Of a DNA stretch of 33,100 bases, positions 6,977-15,951 are shown one piece after another; position 1 is the first letter of the stretch; every line of letters begins with the position of its first letter. The translations under genes and the position numbers were made by a program. The notes under the pieces are model-generated. The model was given only the letters and a program-made list of their open reading frames with translations, was not told the origin of the DNA and made no database searches. Source of the stretch: Mesostigma viride (Eukaryota; Streptophyta; Mesostigmatophyceae; Mesostigmatales; Mesostigmataceae); contig RPFO01001886.1 in the NCBI GenBank assembly GCA_009746045.1, forward strand, positions 1 through 33,100, read 5' to 3'.

Positions 6977-7828
6977 TTAAGTCTTCACATGGAACGTGTA
7001 ATCCACTGGTATCGACTCAATGTCGCCTAGCGCCACGCCGGCAAAAAAAAGGCGCGAATTCGACTTGTCAGGATATCCTGCGCCGGCGTGAACGAGGTGC
7101 GCGTGCCAAATCAGAAGGTCCCCGGCGTTCAACGATATTTCTAAAGGGTACACGCGGCCCGTCAGATCGTCGCCCGTCTCATCGATCGGATTAGAGTGAT
7201 GTTTCGATAAGAACAATATGAAACGCGTGTCCTCCTCTAACGCGAGCATACAAGATACGGGAAATCCTGTTCTCCAGCGCATAACGTCCGGCGAAAAATC
7301 GCGATGCGCGGACTGGACGTCGCATCCCGGATCAGAGTACAAGAAGCTCGCTTCGATCGTCCGATATTGTTCTGAAACGAGATCCCACATCAGACGGACG
7401 CAGGTTTTCCACGTGTTGAGTTCGCCATTGGACCAAGATTTTGTCAAGTTGTATTGGCTCCTCTTTCCGTCCCCTTTATCCGACCGGCCGCGTTCGTCTT
7501 CTCTTTGAAATATCGTTGTAGCGAGAGACCGTCTGTCTTGCGACAACGCGAAGATTCTTTGAACCTCTTCCTCTGGCGCGGCTCCACGGACGACGGCGTA
7601 CCCGGTCGTCGCCAAGCCTTTAAATACGTCTCGAATCACGGGGTTTCGTTCGGCTGCGAGAGCGTCACGAACGAACTCAGAAGCAAAAACGAGTTCCTCC
7701 TCGTTCGACATCAAATCTTTCGCAGCGCGCTTCCGACCTCGACGAACGGCGCACTGAATCATCCGAAAAGCGTCACGCACGCCCTCTTCTACGGAAGACG
7801 ACATCCATAACGCGGGTTTTGAAAACAT
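6977..7828 (-). CDS. Fe(II)/2-oxoglutarate-dependent dioxygenase
   Basis: Up to 283 aa. The double-stranded beta-helix metal site is visible as His175-x-Asp177 (QSAHRDFS) and distal His247 (LVHAGAGY); Arg259 (NSRLFF) fits the 2OG carboxylate ligand, and YPLEISLNAGDLLIWHAHLVHAG is typical of phytanoyl-CoA-hydroxylase-like enzymes. They hydroxylate a substrate while decarboxylating 2-oxoglutarate; the substrate here is unknown. ATG 7828 gives the longest protein; ATG 7804 (MSSSVEEG) is an equally good start and leaves more room for a promoter before the divergent MYND gene. Complete, with no lesion seen. Confidence 0.85.
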   Translation of the reverse strand: MFSKPALWMSSSVEEGVRDAFRMIQCAVRRGRKRAAKDLMSNEEELVFASEFVRDALAAERNPVIRDVFKGLATTGYAVVRGAAPEEEVQRIFALSQDRRSLATTIFQREDERGRSDKGDGKRSQYNLTKSWSNGELNTWKTCVRLMWDLVSEQYRTIEASFLYSDPGCDVQSAHRDFSPDVMRWRTGFPVSCMLALEEDTRFILFLSKHHSNPIDETGDDLTGRVYPLEISLNAGDLLIWHAHLVHAGAGYPDKSNSRLFFAGVALGDIESIPVDYTFHVKT

Positions 7829-7839
7829 TTGACGCTTTC

Positions 7840-8592
7840 ATGGCGCGCCTGCGATCCTGGATAGCGAGAAAGCGCCCCAGACCGGGAAAAACGACTCAGT
7901 CGTATCGAAGATGGGAAAAGGACAACAAAGCCAGCGTGATTCTGTTTGCGCAGGGGAAAGCAATCTCCGAGCAGCCTACCTTGCGTGTGAAAGATCTCAA
8001 AGAGGAAGCAGACCGCTGGTCTCGGGCCAACTATTCAAAGCGATGTTTGTTCGTCGCACGGGTCCGATCTTTTACAGAGATCAGCCGGCGGACGCTCGAC
8101 CTACAACTGGTCGCAGAAGACGATGCGCGTTTTTCGGGACTCATAAGCCCTCTGCTCATGTTCAACGTGGACACAACACGGGAAGTAGCGATCGCCATCG
8201 TGTACATGGCCAAAGCGAGAGGGCTTTCCGCGGACTACTACACCCCAAAGATGTCTCACGCCTTTACGGTATCGGCCGAAGAAGGACCCGAGAAGGATCC
8301 GAAGTGGGCTCAGAACCCCCTTTTCGTCCCCGAGTCTATCGATGTAGGAATAGGGTCCTCCGTGAGTTTCTTTGAAGGTTGCATGAACTTCAATTGCGTA
8401 TACAGAGGACGCTGTGTGTACCGTTGCGAGAAATGCAGCGATCCGACGTATTGCAGCCGCGAGTGTCGTGATGAAGATCGGGAAGCCCACGGCGTCTTTT
8501 GCGAACATATCAGGAGAAGTCTGCAATATGTCGAAAAGAGGGGACAGCCCGTGTTTACGTTCCGGCCCTGCCTCATGTTTGAAGATCGTTGA
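7840..8592 (+). CDS. MYND-type zinc finger protein
   Basis: 250 aa from ATG 7840; an upstream TTG at 7819 is less likely. The first ~170 residues are a basic N-terminus and a globular region without known motifs. The C-terminal ~45 residues form a MYND finger: CMNFNC, CVYRCEKC, YCSREC, then HGVFC (Cys181/186, 192/196/199, 205/209, His217, Cys221). MYND fingers bind short proline-rich peptides and occur in several giant-virus lineages, often as chromatin or transcription cofactors. The 3' end overlaps the OTU gene by 20 bp tail to tail. Partner unknown. Confidence 0.8.
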   Translation: MARLRSWIARKRPRPGKTTQSYRRWEKDNKASVILFAQGKAISEQPTLRVKDLKEEADRWSRANYSKRCLFVARVRSFTEISRRTLDLQLVAEDDARFSGLISPLLMFNVDTTREVAIAIVYMAKARGLSADYYTPKMSHAFTVSAEEGPEKDPKWAQNPLFVPESIDVGIGSSVSFFEGCMNFNCVYRGRCVYRCEKCSDPTYCSRECRDEDREAHGVFCEHIRRSLQYVEKRGQPVFTFRPCLMFEDR

Positions 8593-9724
8593 ACATCCAT
8601 TGGGTGTAACTCGACCACAAAGAATTATACGAAGGCAGCAACACGTCCAAATGCCCTCCGTGGTTTAACAAGTACAACCGCTGATGCTTCGGTTTTGTAG
8701 GTGCATAGAAATGAATCTTCATGGACACCACCCAAGGTGTGGCTGTCTTCCTGACTGTATCAATTTCTAATACAACAATCTCTGCTTCCACTGCCTCGGA
8801 TATCACCGCCATTACTCTAGAATTCGGCTGAGTAAACTCTCTAAAATCTCTTTCGACTGCTTCTTGTTGACCTTGTAGACCAGCTGGGCCGGACGGTGAA
8901 AAAAGGCGGTTTGCTTCTTCTCTTAGCAACTCCTTGCATTTTTTCCTTAGTCTATCCGCCCGCGGCAAGATTTGGCTCACTTTGATAGAGTTTCCGCCCG
9001 TAAACCCAGTTCCATGGAAACTCCGCGCCACCACGACAGCCTCAAAGACGTTGTAAGTCCCGCCAGAAGAGAGTTTTCGCACGTGAGTGACTACTAAACC
9101 TGGCAGTTCGTGATGCGAGAACCTAAAACTCGAATCGATGTATTCCTCCGGTTTGCTTTGATACACGAAATCTTTTCTATCGACAGTTTTACCTGGTTCA
9201 TAATGTAGTCCTTTCAAGCGACTTGGGTCCACCTCTAACGGGAACGATGGTCGCATTGCAGCATAATCGTTGGAGTCGCGACGAGGTAGTAGAGCAGTGT
9301 AGTGATGATTGAGGTGATCCATGTAGACCGCCGGGTTCCATGTGCTTTTTTCTGTACGAGGGTCGAACCGATAAAACGTTACGTTTCCGTTAGGATAATT
9401 TTCGGACGATTTTCCACGAGTTACTACCACAATAGGAGTGTTTGTTATCTCCGCCATAATGTAAGACGCGTTCACTTCGATCCATTTATTCCCTGGAAGC
9501 GTTTCTTTCACGGATTTTGACATCTCGCCATTTTTGTCCTTTGCACCCCAAACTCTTCTGAGGAGAGGTTCGTAGACCTTGTCCCAACCGTCTAGTATTT
9601 TCTTCCTCATGTTGCGTGCTTTCGAAAGTAGTTCCTCCGTTGTTATGGTTTCTCTTTGTCGCCAAGCTTGGCAGATGTAAAAAGAATTGAAAAAACAATG
9701 TCCGTCACCGGAGTTCCGCGATAA
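8573..9724 (-). CDS. OTU-like cysteine protease, 5' part in a shifted frame
   Basis: The ATG-initiated frame (start 9610, 345 aa) holds only the back of an OTU domain: KWIEVNASYIMAE, TPIVVVTRG and the histidine motif NHHYTALL. Reading the same frame upstream of 9610 reveals the missing catalytic motif GDGHCFFNSF (Asp-Gly-x-Cys, codons at 9709-9695), then ICQAWRQRET and an uninterrupted link to 9610. The true gene therefore starts further upstream, and its N-terminal part lies in the other frame of 9643-10542. OTU enzymes cleave ubiquitin chains. The C-terminal third (SRVMAVISEAVEAEIVVLEID, NHGGHLDVLLP) looks like a second degenerate OTU-like half. The locus is probably one long protein carrying an indel near 9720-9760. 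Confidence 0.72.
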   Translation of the reverse strand, partial: LSRNSGDGHCFFNSFYICQAWRQRETITTEELLSKARNMRKKILDGWDKVYEPLLRRVWGAKDKNGEMSKSVKETLPGNKWIEVNASYIMAEITNTPIVVVTRGKSSENYPNGNVTFYRFDPRTEKSTWNPAVYMDHLNHHYTALLPRRDSNDYAAMRPSFPLEVDPSRLKGLHYEPGKTVDRKDFVYQSKPEEYIDSSFRFSHHELPGLVVTHVRKLSSGGTYNVFEAVVVARSFHGTGFTGGNSIKVSQILPRADRLRKKCKELLREEANRLFSPSGPAGLQGQQEAVERDFREFTQPNSRVMAVISEAVEAEIVVLEIDTVRKTATPWVVSMKIHFYAPTKPKHQRLYLLNHGGHLDVLLPSYNSLWSSYTQWMFNDLQT

Positions 9725-10542
9725 AACAAGATGGTGTCGTCGGGGAAATCTGGGTTTGTGAGACTGTACATCGAGTCGAGTTCGAACCAGTGAGGGGGGT
9801 ATGTTATTCTCGGATACTGATTCGGCGTTCTTACAATGCGAAGAGCGGGCGCCTTGACGGTTCTCACCACTTTCTCGGTAATCACATCGTCGAGTGGATC
9901 ATCGGTTGTGAGATCATGAGAGGTCGCATTAGGCGGAAGAGGTGTATTTTTTCCCTTTGGTTTGACTTGTTTATCTGATGTCGAGTCATCTGTCGTCAAA
10001 TCGATGGACTTGTTCTTAATTTCGGTTGCCTTTTTTTCTTCCTTGCTGGTTTCGGCCTTTGTTGGCTCGGAACTAGCCGGTTTTGCATCTTTTACAGTTT
10101 GGGGTTTTGTTTCTTCGGGATTGCTCGATTCAACTTTCAGTATTGCTCGTTTTACTTGACGCAAGTCTCTTTCCAAATTGTGTTCATGATGCTTCATCTC
10201 TGAAACGAGTTGTTGGTTATCTTCTACAATTTGTTGCTTAGATTGTGTTTCCTTACGAGGCGGCTGCGGTTTGATAGGTTCATACCCCCTTTTTTGCGCC
10301 CTCTGCATCCGCATTTTTTGTTCAGCCGCTCTCTTTTGTGCAATTTCCTTTTCCCATCGCTCTTTTTCTTGTCTCCAGAGTTCTGCTTGTGATAAACGCG
10401 ATCTAGGCGCTGTTTTAGCCGTCTGGTTTGGTTTCAATTCCTTTTTTCCGACAACTACGGAGTATCGACCCCAGAGTCGTAGTTGGCCTTTCGATTTGCA
10501 CTGCGTAACCGACCCCTGTTTCTGCCATATCCTGCCCCGCAA
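9643..10542 (-). CDS. Low-complexity, coiled-coil N-terminal part of the OTU locus
   Basis: A ~300-codon frame with no ATG (track start is a TTG). From the A6 run near 10446-10451 onward it is protein-like: a charged coil (WRQEKERWEKEIAQKRAAEQ), a Pro/Lys/Thr-rich linker with two LTTDD motifs, then PPHWFELDSMYSLTNPDFPDDTILFY. The OTU catalytic motif begins in the adjacent frame at that point. 5' of the A6 run the better reading is a third frame, containing REVLRKKIAKKRDKCVC and EINLTFKVYRKRAQS back to about 10690, with a possible ATG at 10709. I read 8573-10709 as one OTU gene broken by at least two frameshifts. Confidence 0.5.
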   Translation of the reverse strand: MRGRIWQKQGSVTQCKSKGQLRLWGRYSVVVGKKELKPNQTAKTAPRSRLSQAELWRQEKERWEKEIAQKRAAEQKMRMQRAQKRGYEPIKPQPPRKETQSKQQIVEDNQQLVSEMKHHEHNLERDLRQVKRAILKVESSNPEETKPQTVKDAKPASSEPTKAETSKEEKKATEIKNKSIDLTTDDSTSDKQVKPKGKNTPLPPNATSHDLTTDDPLDDVITEKVVRTVKAPALRIVRTPNQYPRITYPPHWFELDSMYSLTNPDFPDDTILFYRGTPVTDIVFSILFTSAKLGDKEKP

Positions 10543-10745
10543 TAGATTGGGCCCTTTTCCGGTACACCTTGAAAGTCAGGTTTATTTCTTGGCCCCTTTG
10601 CAATCTGCCGAAGGCCGTACAAACGCACTTGTCCCGCTTTTTGGCAATCTTCTTCCGTAGAACCTCTCGTGGAATGTCTATATCCGCAACGTAAACCGCT
10701 TCTAGGCATAGGTGCTAATAAAGGCAATCAAAAAAAGCGTCCAAT

Positions 10746-11018
10746 CTACAACACAGCCATTAGCATCATATTTGCCACGGCCGTCCATTGCATCGGACGT
10801 GTCACGACAGCGTCCTCGTCTTCTTTTATCGGTCTTCCAAAGGTTGCAAAAAACATGGAGTTTTGTACAGTAGGCTGATGATGATCGTCGTTATTTTTTT
10901 GAGAAATTTTATGGATTATGAAAACGCTTACTGCAAAAATCGCAAGTTTCACAAAGTTCATCAAGCGCGTGAGGTCGGAAACGAACCGTTCTGTCCACTT
11001 ATCAAACTCAAAAGGCAT
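10746..11018 (-). CDS. Small membrane protein
   Basis: 90 aa from ATG 11018. One clear transmembrane helix (FVKLAIFAVSVFIIHKI, ~22-38), a polar Asn/Asp/His-rich loop, and a hydrophobic C-terminus (WTAVANMMLMAVL) that may be a second segment. An ATTTTAATAAAC stretch lies directly upstream. Function unknown; the adjacent gene 11045-11386 on the same strand is also a membrane protein. Confidence 0.55.
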   Translation of the reverse strand: MPFEFDKWTERFVSDLTRLMNFVKLAIFAVSVFIIHKISQKNNDDHHQPTVQNSMFFATFGRPIKEDEDAVVTRPMQWTAVANMMLMAVL

Positions 11019-11044
11019 TTTTGTTTATTAAAATGACGCCACAA

Positions 11045-11386
11045 TTAAATCTTAATAGCAATCAACCAAGACGAATACATCAACGCAGCTAACACCGCTG
11101 TATTCAGAATGCCGATCTTCCAAGAATTAAAGCGCGTCTTAAGGTACGTATCGATCGCTCCTGCAAGTATAGACAGGGCAAGGACGCCGCTGTTAATTTT
11201 GACCTTCTTCAAGTCGACATCTCCCATCTGATCGATCTGCTTAAACTTCTTCTTCACGGCCGTCGCTGTCAGAGGGAACGTAAGCAAAAGCATGTACGTG
11301 AACAAGTTGGTGCTCATCGCGTACTTGATGTCGCTTGAAAGGTTCCCGGCCGTCTTCAAATTATTCCAAACCTGGACAATCTCCAT
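11045..11386 (-). CDS. Membrane protein with about three transmembrane segments
   Basis: 113 aa from ATG 11386. Hydrophobic segments at NLFTYMLLLTFPLTATAV, SGVLALSILAGAIDTYL and IGILNTAVLAALMYSSWLIAI, separated by a basic loop (KKKFKQIDQMGDVDLKKVK). Divergent from the lipase with only 36 bp between the starts, so a compact shared promoter is likely (AT-rich, AGTATACTTTAAAAG). Family not recognised. Confidence 0.65.
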   Translation of the reverse strand: MEIVQVWNNLKTAGNLSSDIKYAMSTNLFTYMLLLTFPLTATAVKKKFKQIDQMGDVDLKKVKINSGVLALSILAGAIDTYLKTRFNSWKIGILNTAVLAALMYSSWLIAIKI

Positions 11387-11422
11387 GAAAAAAGAGAGTA
11401 TACTTTAAAAGAACAAAAAAAA

Positions 11423-12121
11423 ATGGATCCGGCGATTCTCAAAACTCTTCGAGATTACGCATTATACTCGACACTCGTGTACTCGAATTCCTTCCTTCCA
11501 TCGTCGTGGGACGTTGTAGAGTGGCCTCGCAAGGGAAAAGCGGCGGTGATTACGGACCCAAGCCAGAGAAGGCAAGTTGTTGTCGTTCGAGGGACCGATC
11601 CTCGGTCCTTCGAAAGTTACAAAGTCAGCACCGAGTGGAATCTCGTGCACTCGGATGCCGCAGGATGTAAAATCCATTCAGGATACTTGGAATCCGCGAC
11701 CGCATTACAGAAGTTAGTGTCACCTCGCCTGGTTTCGGGGTTTGATCTGGATATTACGGGACATTCGATGGGCGGGGCGGTCGCTTCGTGTCTCTTAGCT
11801 CTCCTGCCCGACAACGACGCGAAACAACTTCGCGTCTTTGCGTTCGGAGCGCCTAGGTTTACGGACGACGAAGGTCGCTCCCGTCTTTCCCAAAGTAGTT
11901 CAAAAATCTACTGGCGCGTTGAAGACGAAGACGACCCGATATGTCATTTCCCCAACCCGTATCTGTACAAGTCAGTAGGGAACGCCTTGGTCTTGAAAGG
12001 TGAAGGTCCTAAATGGCTCGGTCTGCGAACCCATATGGTCAACGACGTGCGCAAAGGATATCTCGGACGGCTACAAGCCGCGGTAGAAGGAAGAGAGGAG
12101 TACAAGGTGATCAAGGCCTGA
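11423..12121 (+). CDS. Class 3 (fungal-type) lipase
   Basis: 232 aa from ATG 11423. Alpha/beta-hydrolase signatures in family order: VVVVRGTD (oxyanion strand), KIHSGYLES, nucleophile elbow GHSMGG (Ser115), VFAFGAPRFTDD, acid residue in DEDDPICHFPNP (Asp171) and catalytic His204 (LRTHMVNDV). The complete triad suggests an active triacylglycerol or phospholipid esterase. There is no signal peptide, so it would act in the cytoplasm or be packaged, for example for membrane escape or lipid remodelling; that role is inference. The 3' end overlaps the next gene by 11 bp. Confidence 0.92.
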   Translation: MDPAILKTLRDYALYSTLVYSNSFLPSSWDVVEWPRKGKAAVITDPSQRRQVVVVRGTDPRSFESYKVSTEWNLVHSDAAGCKIHSGYLESATALQKLVSPRLVSGFDLDITGHSMGGAVASCLLALLPDNDAKQLRVFAFGAPRFTDDEGRSRLSQSSSKIYWRVEDEDDPICHFPNPYLYKSVGNALVLKGEGPKWLGLRTHMVNDVRKGYLGRLQAAVEGREEYKVIKA

Positions 12122-12584
12122 TAAACGTTGCGGTCGTCGTGTTTTCGTTGCTATCTTGTACGACTTTGAACGACCATAAATCTTCGTTCATATTCTCAAA
12201 ATCTTTCATAAAAAACGGCCTACCCTGATTTGTTATTATGAGGTATTTACCTTTTTCAACGTCGTCCGGAGTCAAGCTTGGTGTGATCACTGTAATGGCC
12301 GTATCGGGACTAAGAGTTACGGTTTTAGTGAGGACGCGACCAAGAAACTCCATGGCGCGTTGGTCTGCAGGTGATGGGGAGTATTTCCATTTGAAAACGA
12401 TCGGACAATCAGGAGGGACAGACAAAGAACCCTCTAGGTTGTCATATGTGATCGATTCCAATTTAAGATGACACGAACTGGTCATGTTTTTCCAAGAAAA
12501 TGCCGGTCTGGCCATTCCAGCGCTCGGAAAAAGGTATGATATCGGTGTCATGATCGTTACGAATGCGTCTCTTACGGTTGTCAT
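12111..12584 (-). CDS. Unknown 157-aa protein
   Basis: ATG 12584, preceded within 20 nt by a minus-strand TATATAATAC. Beta-rich: repeated strand-like runs (CHLKLESITYDNLEGSLSV, CPIVFKWKY, TVTLSPDTAITVITPSL, KYLIITNQGRPFFM, WSFKVVQDSNENTTTATFI). The final strands look like a jelly-roll or beta-sandwich (TTTATFIRP). No catalytic motif or family recognised. A virion surface or capsid-associated role is possible but unsupported. Confidence 0.65.
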   Translation of the reverse strand: MTTVRDAFVTIMTPISYLFPSAGMARPAFSWKNMTSSCHLKLESITYDNLEGSLSVPPDCPIVFKWKYSPSPADQRAMEFLGRVLTKTVTLSPDTAITVITPSLTPDDVEKGKYLIITNQGRPFFMKDFENMNEDLWSFKVVQDSNENTTTATFIRP

Positions 12585-12670
12585 GTCTAGAATGTATTAT
12601 ATACGGAATTTAATTTGTTAGCTCGTTACCAAGAAGTGAAAAAATATCATTCCAATGTGTCGTACATGAA

Positions 12671-12964
12671 ATGGATTCCAACAACTGGTATAAGGACATG
12701 ATTGTTCCCGAAACCTTGCAGAAGAAGGTGAGGACGAGCAAGTCCATTGCCCCGGCTAACAAAGTTCATCACTTGGACCATCCAGATGACGAGGAAGAGG
12801 AGATCCGAAATTGGTCCGATGAGGAAGAGATGAAGAAAAATAAGGAAGAGTTGAAAAAATACATTTCAGATGACAAAGTCGGATCGTACGTTAGAACGAC
12901 GTACAGAACGGATGCTGGGTCGCTTCGTTCACAGGCGTTGAAAGATGTTCTTGTGAAGAAGTAG
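12671..12964 (+). CDS. Small acidic unknown protein
   Basis: 97 aa from ATG 12671, divergent from 12111-12584. The middle is highly acidic and helical (DDEEEEIRNWSDEEEMKKNKEELKKY); the ends are more basic (QKKVRTSKSI, SQALKDVLVKK). It could be a chaperone-like or nucleic-acid-protein partner; no family is recognised. The next gene starts 14 bp after its stop, so the two may be co-transcribed. Confidence 0.55.
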   Translation: MDSNNWYKDMIVPETLQKKVRTSKSIAPANKVHHLDHPDDEEEEIRNWSDEEEMKKNKEELKKYISDDKVGSYVRTTYRTDAGSLRSQALKDVLVKK

Positions 12965-12978
12965 TCCATGAACGAGAC

Positions 12979-13809
12979 ATGTATAGCTCGTTCTTAGCGA
13001 CATTCATGTACGGGGTAATTTACGCATCTTTGAAAATCGCCTCTCTGTTCACCAGATTCGCCCGTTATGTCGCACCCGTCCCCTCGCGAGACTACAGACT
13101 CGCGCCACTTGAAGAGGACGACCTTACCGTCCGTCGAGTGTACGTATCGGATCGCACGGATTGGTTCTATGTGGGGAAGGAATTTCGCGAGTATCTTCGC
13201 AAATGCGGAGGGAAGATCGTTGAAGAGACCGCGTTGGATGTCCTGAGCGGCGTCGATTGCGAACTTCTCTCTGACGACATTAAGAAGTATCGTGTCAGCC
13301 TTTCCGTCGAGTATGTTCTTAACGGCGTTGATTACGTCATCACGTATCCTCTTAGCCGGCCTGTCACGTTTCCCCCTCCGTCTTCTAACAACATAAATTC
13401 GAGAGACGCTATCGGCAACCGCATTCTATCCGCCCGTCTTGTGGAGAGCACCGGAGAGGAGACGGACGTTACGAACGACCTCGCTCTTTGCCAGGGTCCA
13501 GACAGAGATTTCTATGACGGCGTCGGAGCTTTCCAGCCCGTGTGGACGGTAATACGGTATCTTGAAATCCGCCGCCAAAACAAGGAAACGTTTCGTCTAA
13601 TCGGAAAGCGACCCACATGTGGTCTCGTGTATCACCCACCTCTCGACGATAACAGTGACGACTACGACTCTGGCAGTGACACGGACTCGAATCTGCAGTT
13701 CCCTCCTGTCGAGAACGAGCCTGTGAGAACGCTGCGGGTCATTTTTGGGGACGGAAATTTAACAACCTTCTCGTCAGCAGAGGAAGATATTCTTTGCTCG
13801 CGTGAGTGA
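12979..13809 (+). CDS. Unknown protein with an N-terminal membrane anchor
   Basis: 276 aa from ATG 12979. Residues ~4-25 (SFLATFMYGVIYASLKIASLF) form a single hydrophobic segment, followed by a large soluble domain rich in beta strands (KYRVSLSVEYVLNGVDYVITYPL). The C-terminus has an acidic stretch (DDNSDDYDSGSDTDSN). This predicts a type II/III anchored protein. Family not recognised. The coding end is 8 bp before the ATG of the VLTF2-like gene, consistent with a tight cluster. Confidence 0.65.
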   Translation: MYSSFLATFMYGVIYASLKIASLFTRFARYVAPVPSRDYRLAPLEEDDLTVRRVYVSDRTDWFYVGKEFREYLRKCGGKIVEETALDVLSGVDCELLSDDIKKYRVSLSVEYVLNGVDYVITYPLSRPVTFPPPSSNNINSRDAIGNRILSARLVESTGEETDVTNDLALCQGPDRDFYDGVGAFQPVWTVIRYLEIRRQNKETFRLIGKRPTCGLVYHPPLDDNSDDYDSGSDTDSNLQFPPVENEPVRTLRVIFGDGNLTTFSSAEEDILCSRE

Positions 13810-13817
13810 GCGATATC

Positions 13818-14277
13818 ATGGAAGACCATGATAGTATAGATCCTGAAGACTCGGAAGCGCAAAGTTTCGTCCCTCTGACATCATCGTTAAAGGTTCTGCG
13901 AGCGGCCCCTTTGCTCGCGACGCTTCAGAAAGACGCTCGAGGGAAATGGCCTGCGAAAACCGACGTGTGCTGTTGGCACTGCTGTCACCCCTTTGATACG
14001 GTCCCTGTTCCACTCCCTATCAAGTACAAAGAAGGCAGCGGTTTCTTGGTCCGCGGAGTTTTTTGCTCGTTTCCGTGCGCAAAGGCGTTTAATCTGAGCT
14101 CTAATACGGCTCACCAAGAGCTGCGTAATGTGATGCTGTTCCAGATGGCCTTCAAGCTTTGGAAATCGAACCCGTCTCGAGAGAAATTCAGTTTTCGCGG
14201 GATCAGAGCAGCGCCACCAAGGATGGCGCTCAAGATGTTTGGAGGGGACATGACCATCGAGGAGTTTAGAAATGTAC
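13818..14277 (+). pseudogene. VLTF2-like late transcription factor, 5' part (split by insertion)
   Basis: ATG 13818 (MEDHDSIDPEDSE). Residues 51-87 hold the FCS-type zinc finger: CCWHCCHPFDTVPVPLP, then VFCSFPCAKAF (Cys52/55 and Cys83/87). This is the signature of poxvirus A1-type late transcription factor VLTF2 and its homologues across large DNA viruses; they activate late gene promoters. The viral frame runs to 14277 and then enters the mobile element, which would add 13 foreign residues and a stop. The frame resumes exactly at 16416. Total viral coding length is 243 codons including the stop. As DNA, the gene is interrupted in its C-terminal half, after the zinc finger. Confidence 0.8.
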
Positions 14278-14398
14278 TTATGACACTTGAGCTCCCAAGA
14301 AAACCAGCATTTGATTGAAAACAATGAGTAGAGCCCCTGCCAAAGGCAGGTTTAAGTAGTCATCTCGTCTCCCTCGCATGCAGGAGCAAGAGCCCCCC
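14278..14398 (-). repeat. Element 1 repeat B2
   Basis: 121 bp, matched base for base in length by 14881-15001. It holds the conserved right-end motif shared with the other two elements. Confidence 0.85.
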
Positions 14399-14400
14399 AA

Positions 14401-14416
14401 GGGTGGGATGGGTGGG
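14401..14416 (+). other. G-quadruplex motif in the element 1 linker
   Basis: Four GGG runs with loops of 1, 2 and 1 nt (GGGTGGGATGGGTGGG). It makes up nearly the whole linker between repeats A2 and B2. Confidence 0.85.
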
Positions 14417-14880
14417 AAGAAACAATTACGGGTCACAACCCGCCGACCATGCTTATCAAGCCTACCGTCAAAATGGAAAACGGCAAAACCAGAAATATCC
14501 TAACGCTGACAATTTAATAATTCAGCCAGCCAGCTCATCTGTCACACGTCTGAGCTGTCAGGCCATGTGTACTCTTCGAATGCAACCCTGAACACACTAC
14601 CCAACCAAGCAGCACACCAATCAATTGGTGAGTGCTGGTTACATCAGATTTTATTACAGCTTTTTGACGCAACTTCCGTCAGCATTCAACACATGGCCGG
14701 CCGTTCAAACAAACGGCGCCTGACTTACAAAAGGCAAAGCTAGTTGCCAGTAGGATTCCCCGGTAAACAACAAGCCGTCCCCATTCGTCTAACAAGCCTT
14801 TCTGCATGTACAGCCACAAGGTTGTGGCGGCCCTTTCTTTCCCGCATGCTGTTTAATAAACTATTTTCAGAGAAATCCGA
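14417..14880 (-). repeat. Element 1 repeat A2
   Basis: 464 bp, repeated at 15952-16415. It joins B1 at 14880/14881 through the same CCGA-TT junction seen at the element's outer end. Confidence 0.85.
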
Positions 14881-15001
14881 TTATGACACTTGAGCTCCCA
14901 AGAAAACCAGCATTTGATTGAAAACAATGAGTAGAGCCCCTGCCAAAGGCAGGTTTAAGTAGTCATCTCGTCTCCCTCGCATGCAGGAGCAAGAGCCCCC
15001 C
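14881..15001 (-). repeat. Element 1 repeat B1
   Basis: Second 121-bp copy of 14278-14398. It contains a copy of the end of the interrupted gene's apparent tail only because that tail is element sequence. Confidence 0.85.
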
Positions 15002-15951
15002 GATCCACCCCAGTCCCTGGCGCCATTACCCTCCTCCCCCGCACTGTCGCCGCTCAGGAAACAAAACTTGATAGGATCACTGTTGCCCCAATAACAGTGA
15101 ACAAAGAAAAGGAGAAGACCCCCCCCCTCTTCCGAGCAGCCTCGAGGGTAGCCGCTTCCATAAAAGACCACAAAGTGGGGCGTGTCGCAACATCTCCTTC
15201 ATGGCGACTCAGCCCGCACAAGGCTATAATAACCCCCTAAGGGGCCCGACAATAAAAGGTTAGCGAATCCGCGGAGCCGCCTCAGCAAAACATTATTCCG
15301 GATAAAAACCCAGAAAATTCGCATTCCGACGCCACCAGGGTTTGAACCGCTACCTGCCGGGTGCTGAGCAGGAAGAGACGACAAGGCCAGACACTGCCAC
15401 TGTCAGCCGAGACGCCTTTCCGATACTCGGTTCCTTTTGTGGGAATTTTGCAAATATATTTTCTTCCGGAACGCAAGAAATTAGCCGGCCGCGCGTCACC
15501 CTTATATCCCTCGCTGGCCCATAACAAAAAAGGGCCGCGCACCAAGCCGAAGGCAGCGCCATGCAGCGCCTTAGGCGGTGGGCCGCTGACTGACTACCAG
15601 CGCAGTCTCATGGAATCCAAATTAATCTATTGACCTTCGCACAGTTTCCGCATCAGCTGCGGACTTCTTAGTCGACATGATTGGCTCCGCTGCTGGAATT
15701 ACCAGCAGCCGGGGCGGGGCGCCCAGCCCACTTTCTATGACCACCGAGACGCTGCCCAGCAAGGTGCCAACCAGAACCACTTGGCACATTGGTAACGCGA
15801 AATTTCCGTTCCGTTCAAACCGCCCCTACCTGCCGTGAAGTCGCAAAGCCCGCGACTTCATAGCAGGCAAGGACGGGGTCTTTGCCTAATTTTCTTTAGC
15901 CCCGCCGCCATAGCAGCGAGGCCGCGCATACTGCTTCAGTGAGCACATTCA
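15002..15951 (-). other. Internal region of element 1, no gene seen
   Basis: About 950 bp between B1 and A1. Only short ORFs without recognisable motifs occur on either strand. It contains short palindromic stretches (for example near 15835-15870, GTCGC.AAGCCCGCGAC). Probably a non-coding cargo or packaging region. Confidence 0.5.

Noticed and set aside
14403-14591. Short plus-strand ORF in element 1
   Set aside because: Lies inside the repeated non-coding part of the element and has no motif or start context.
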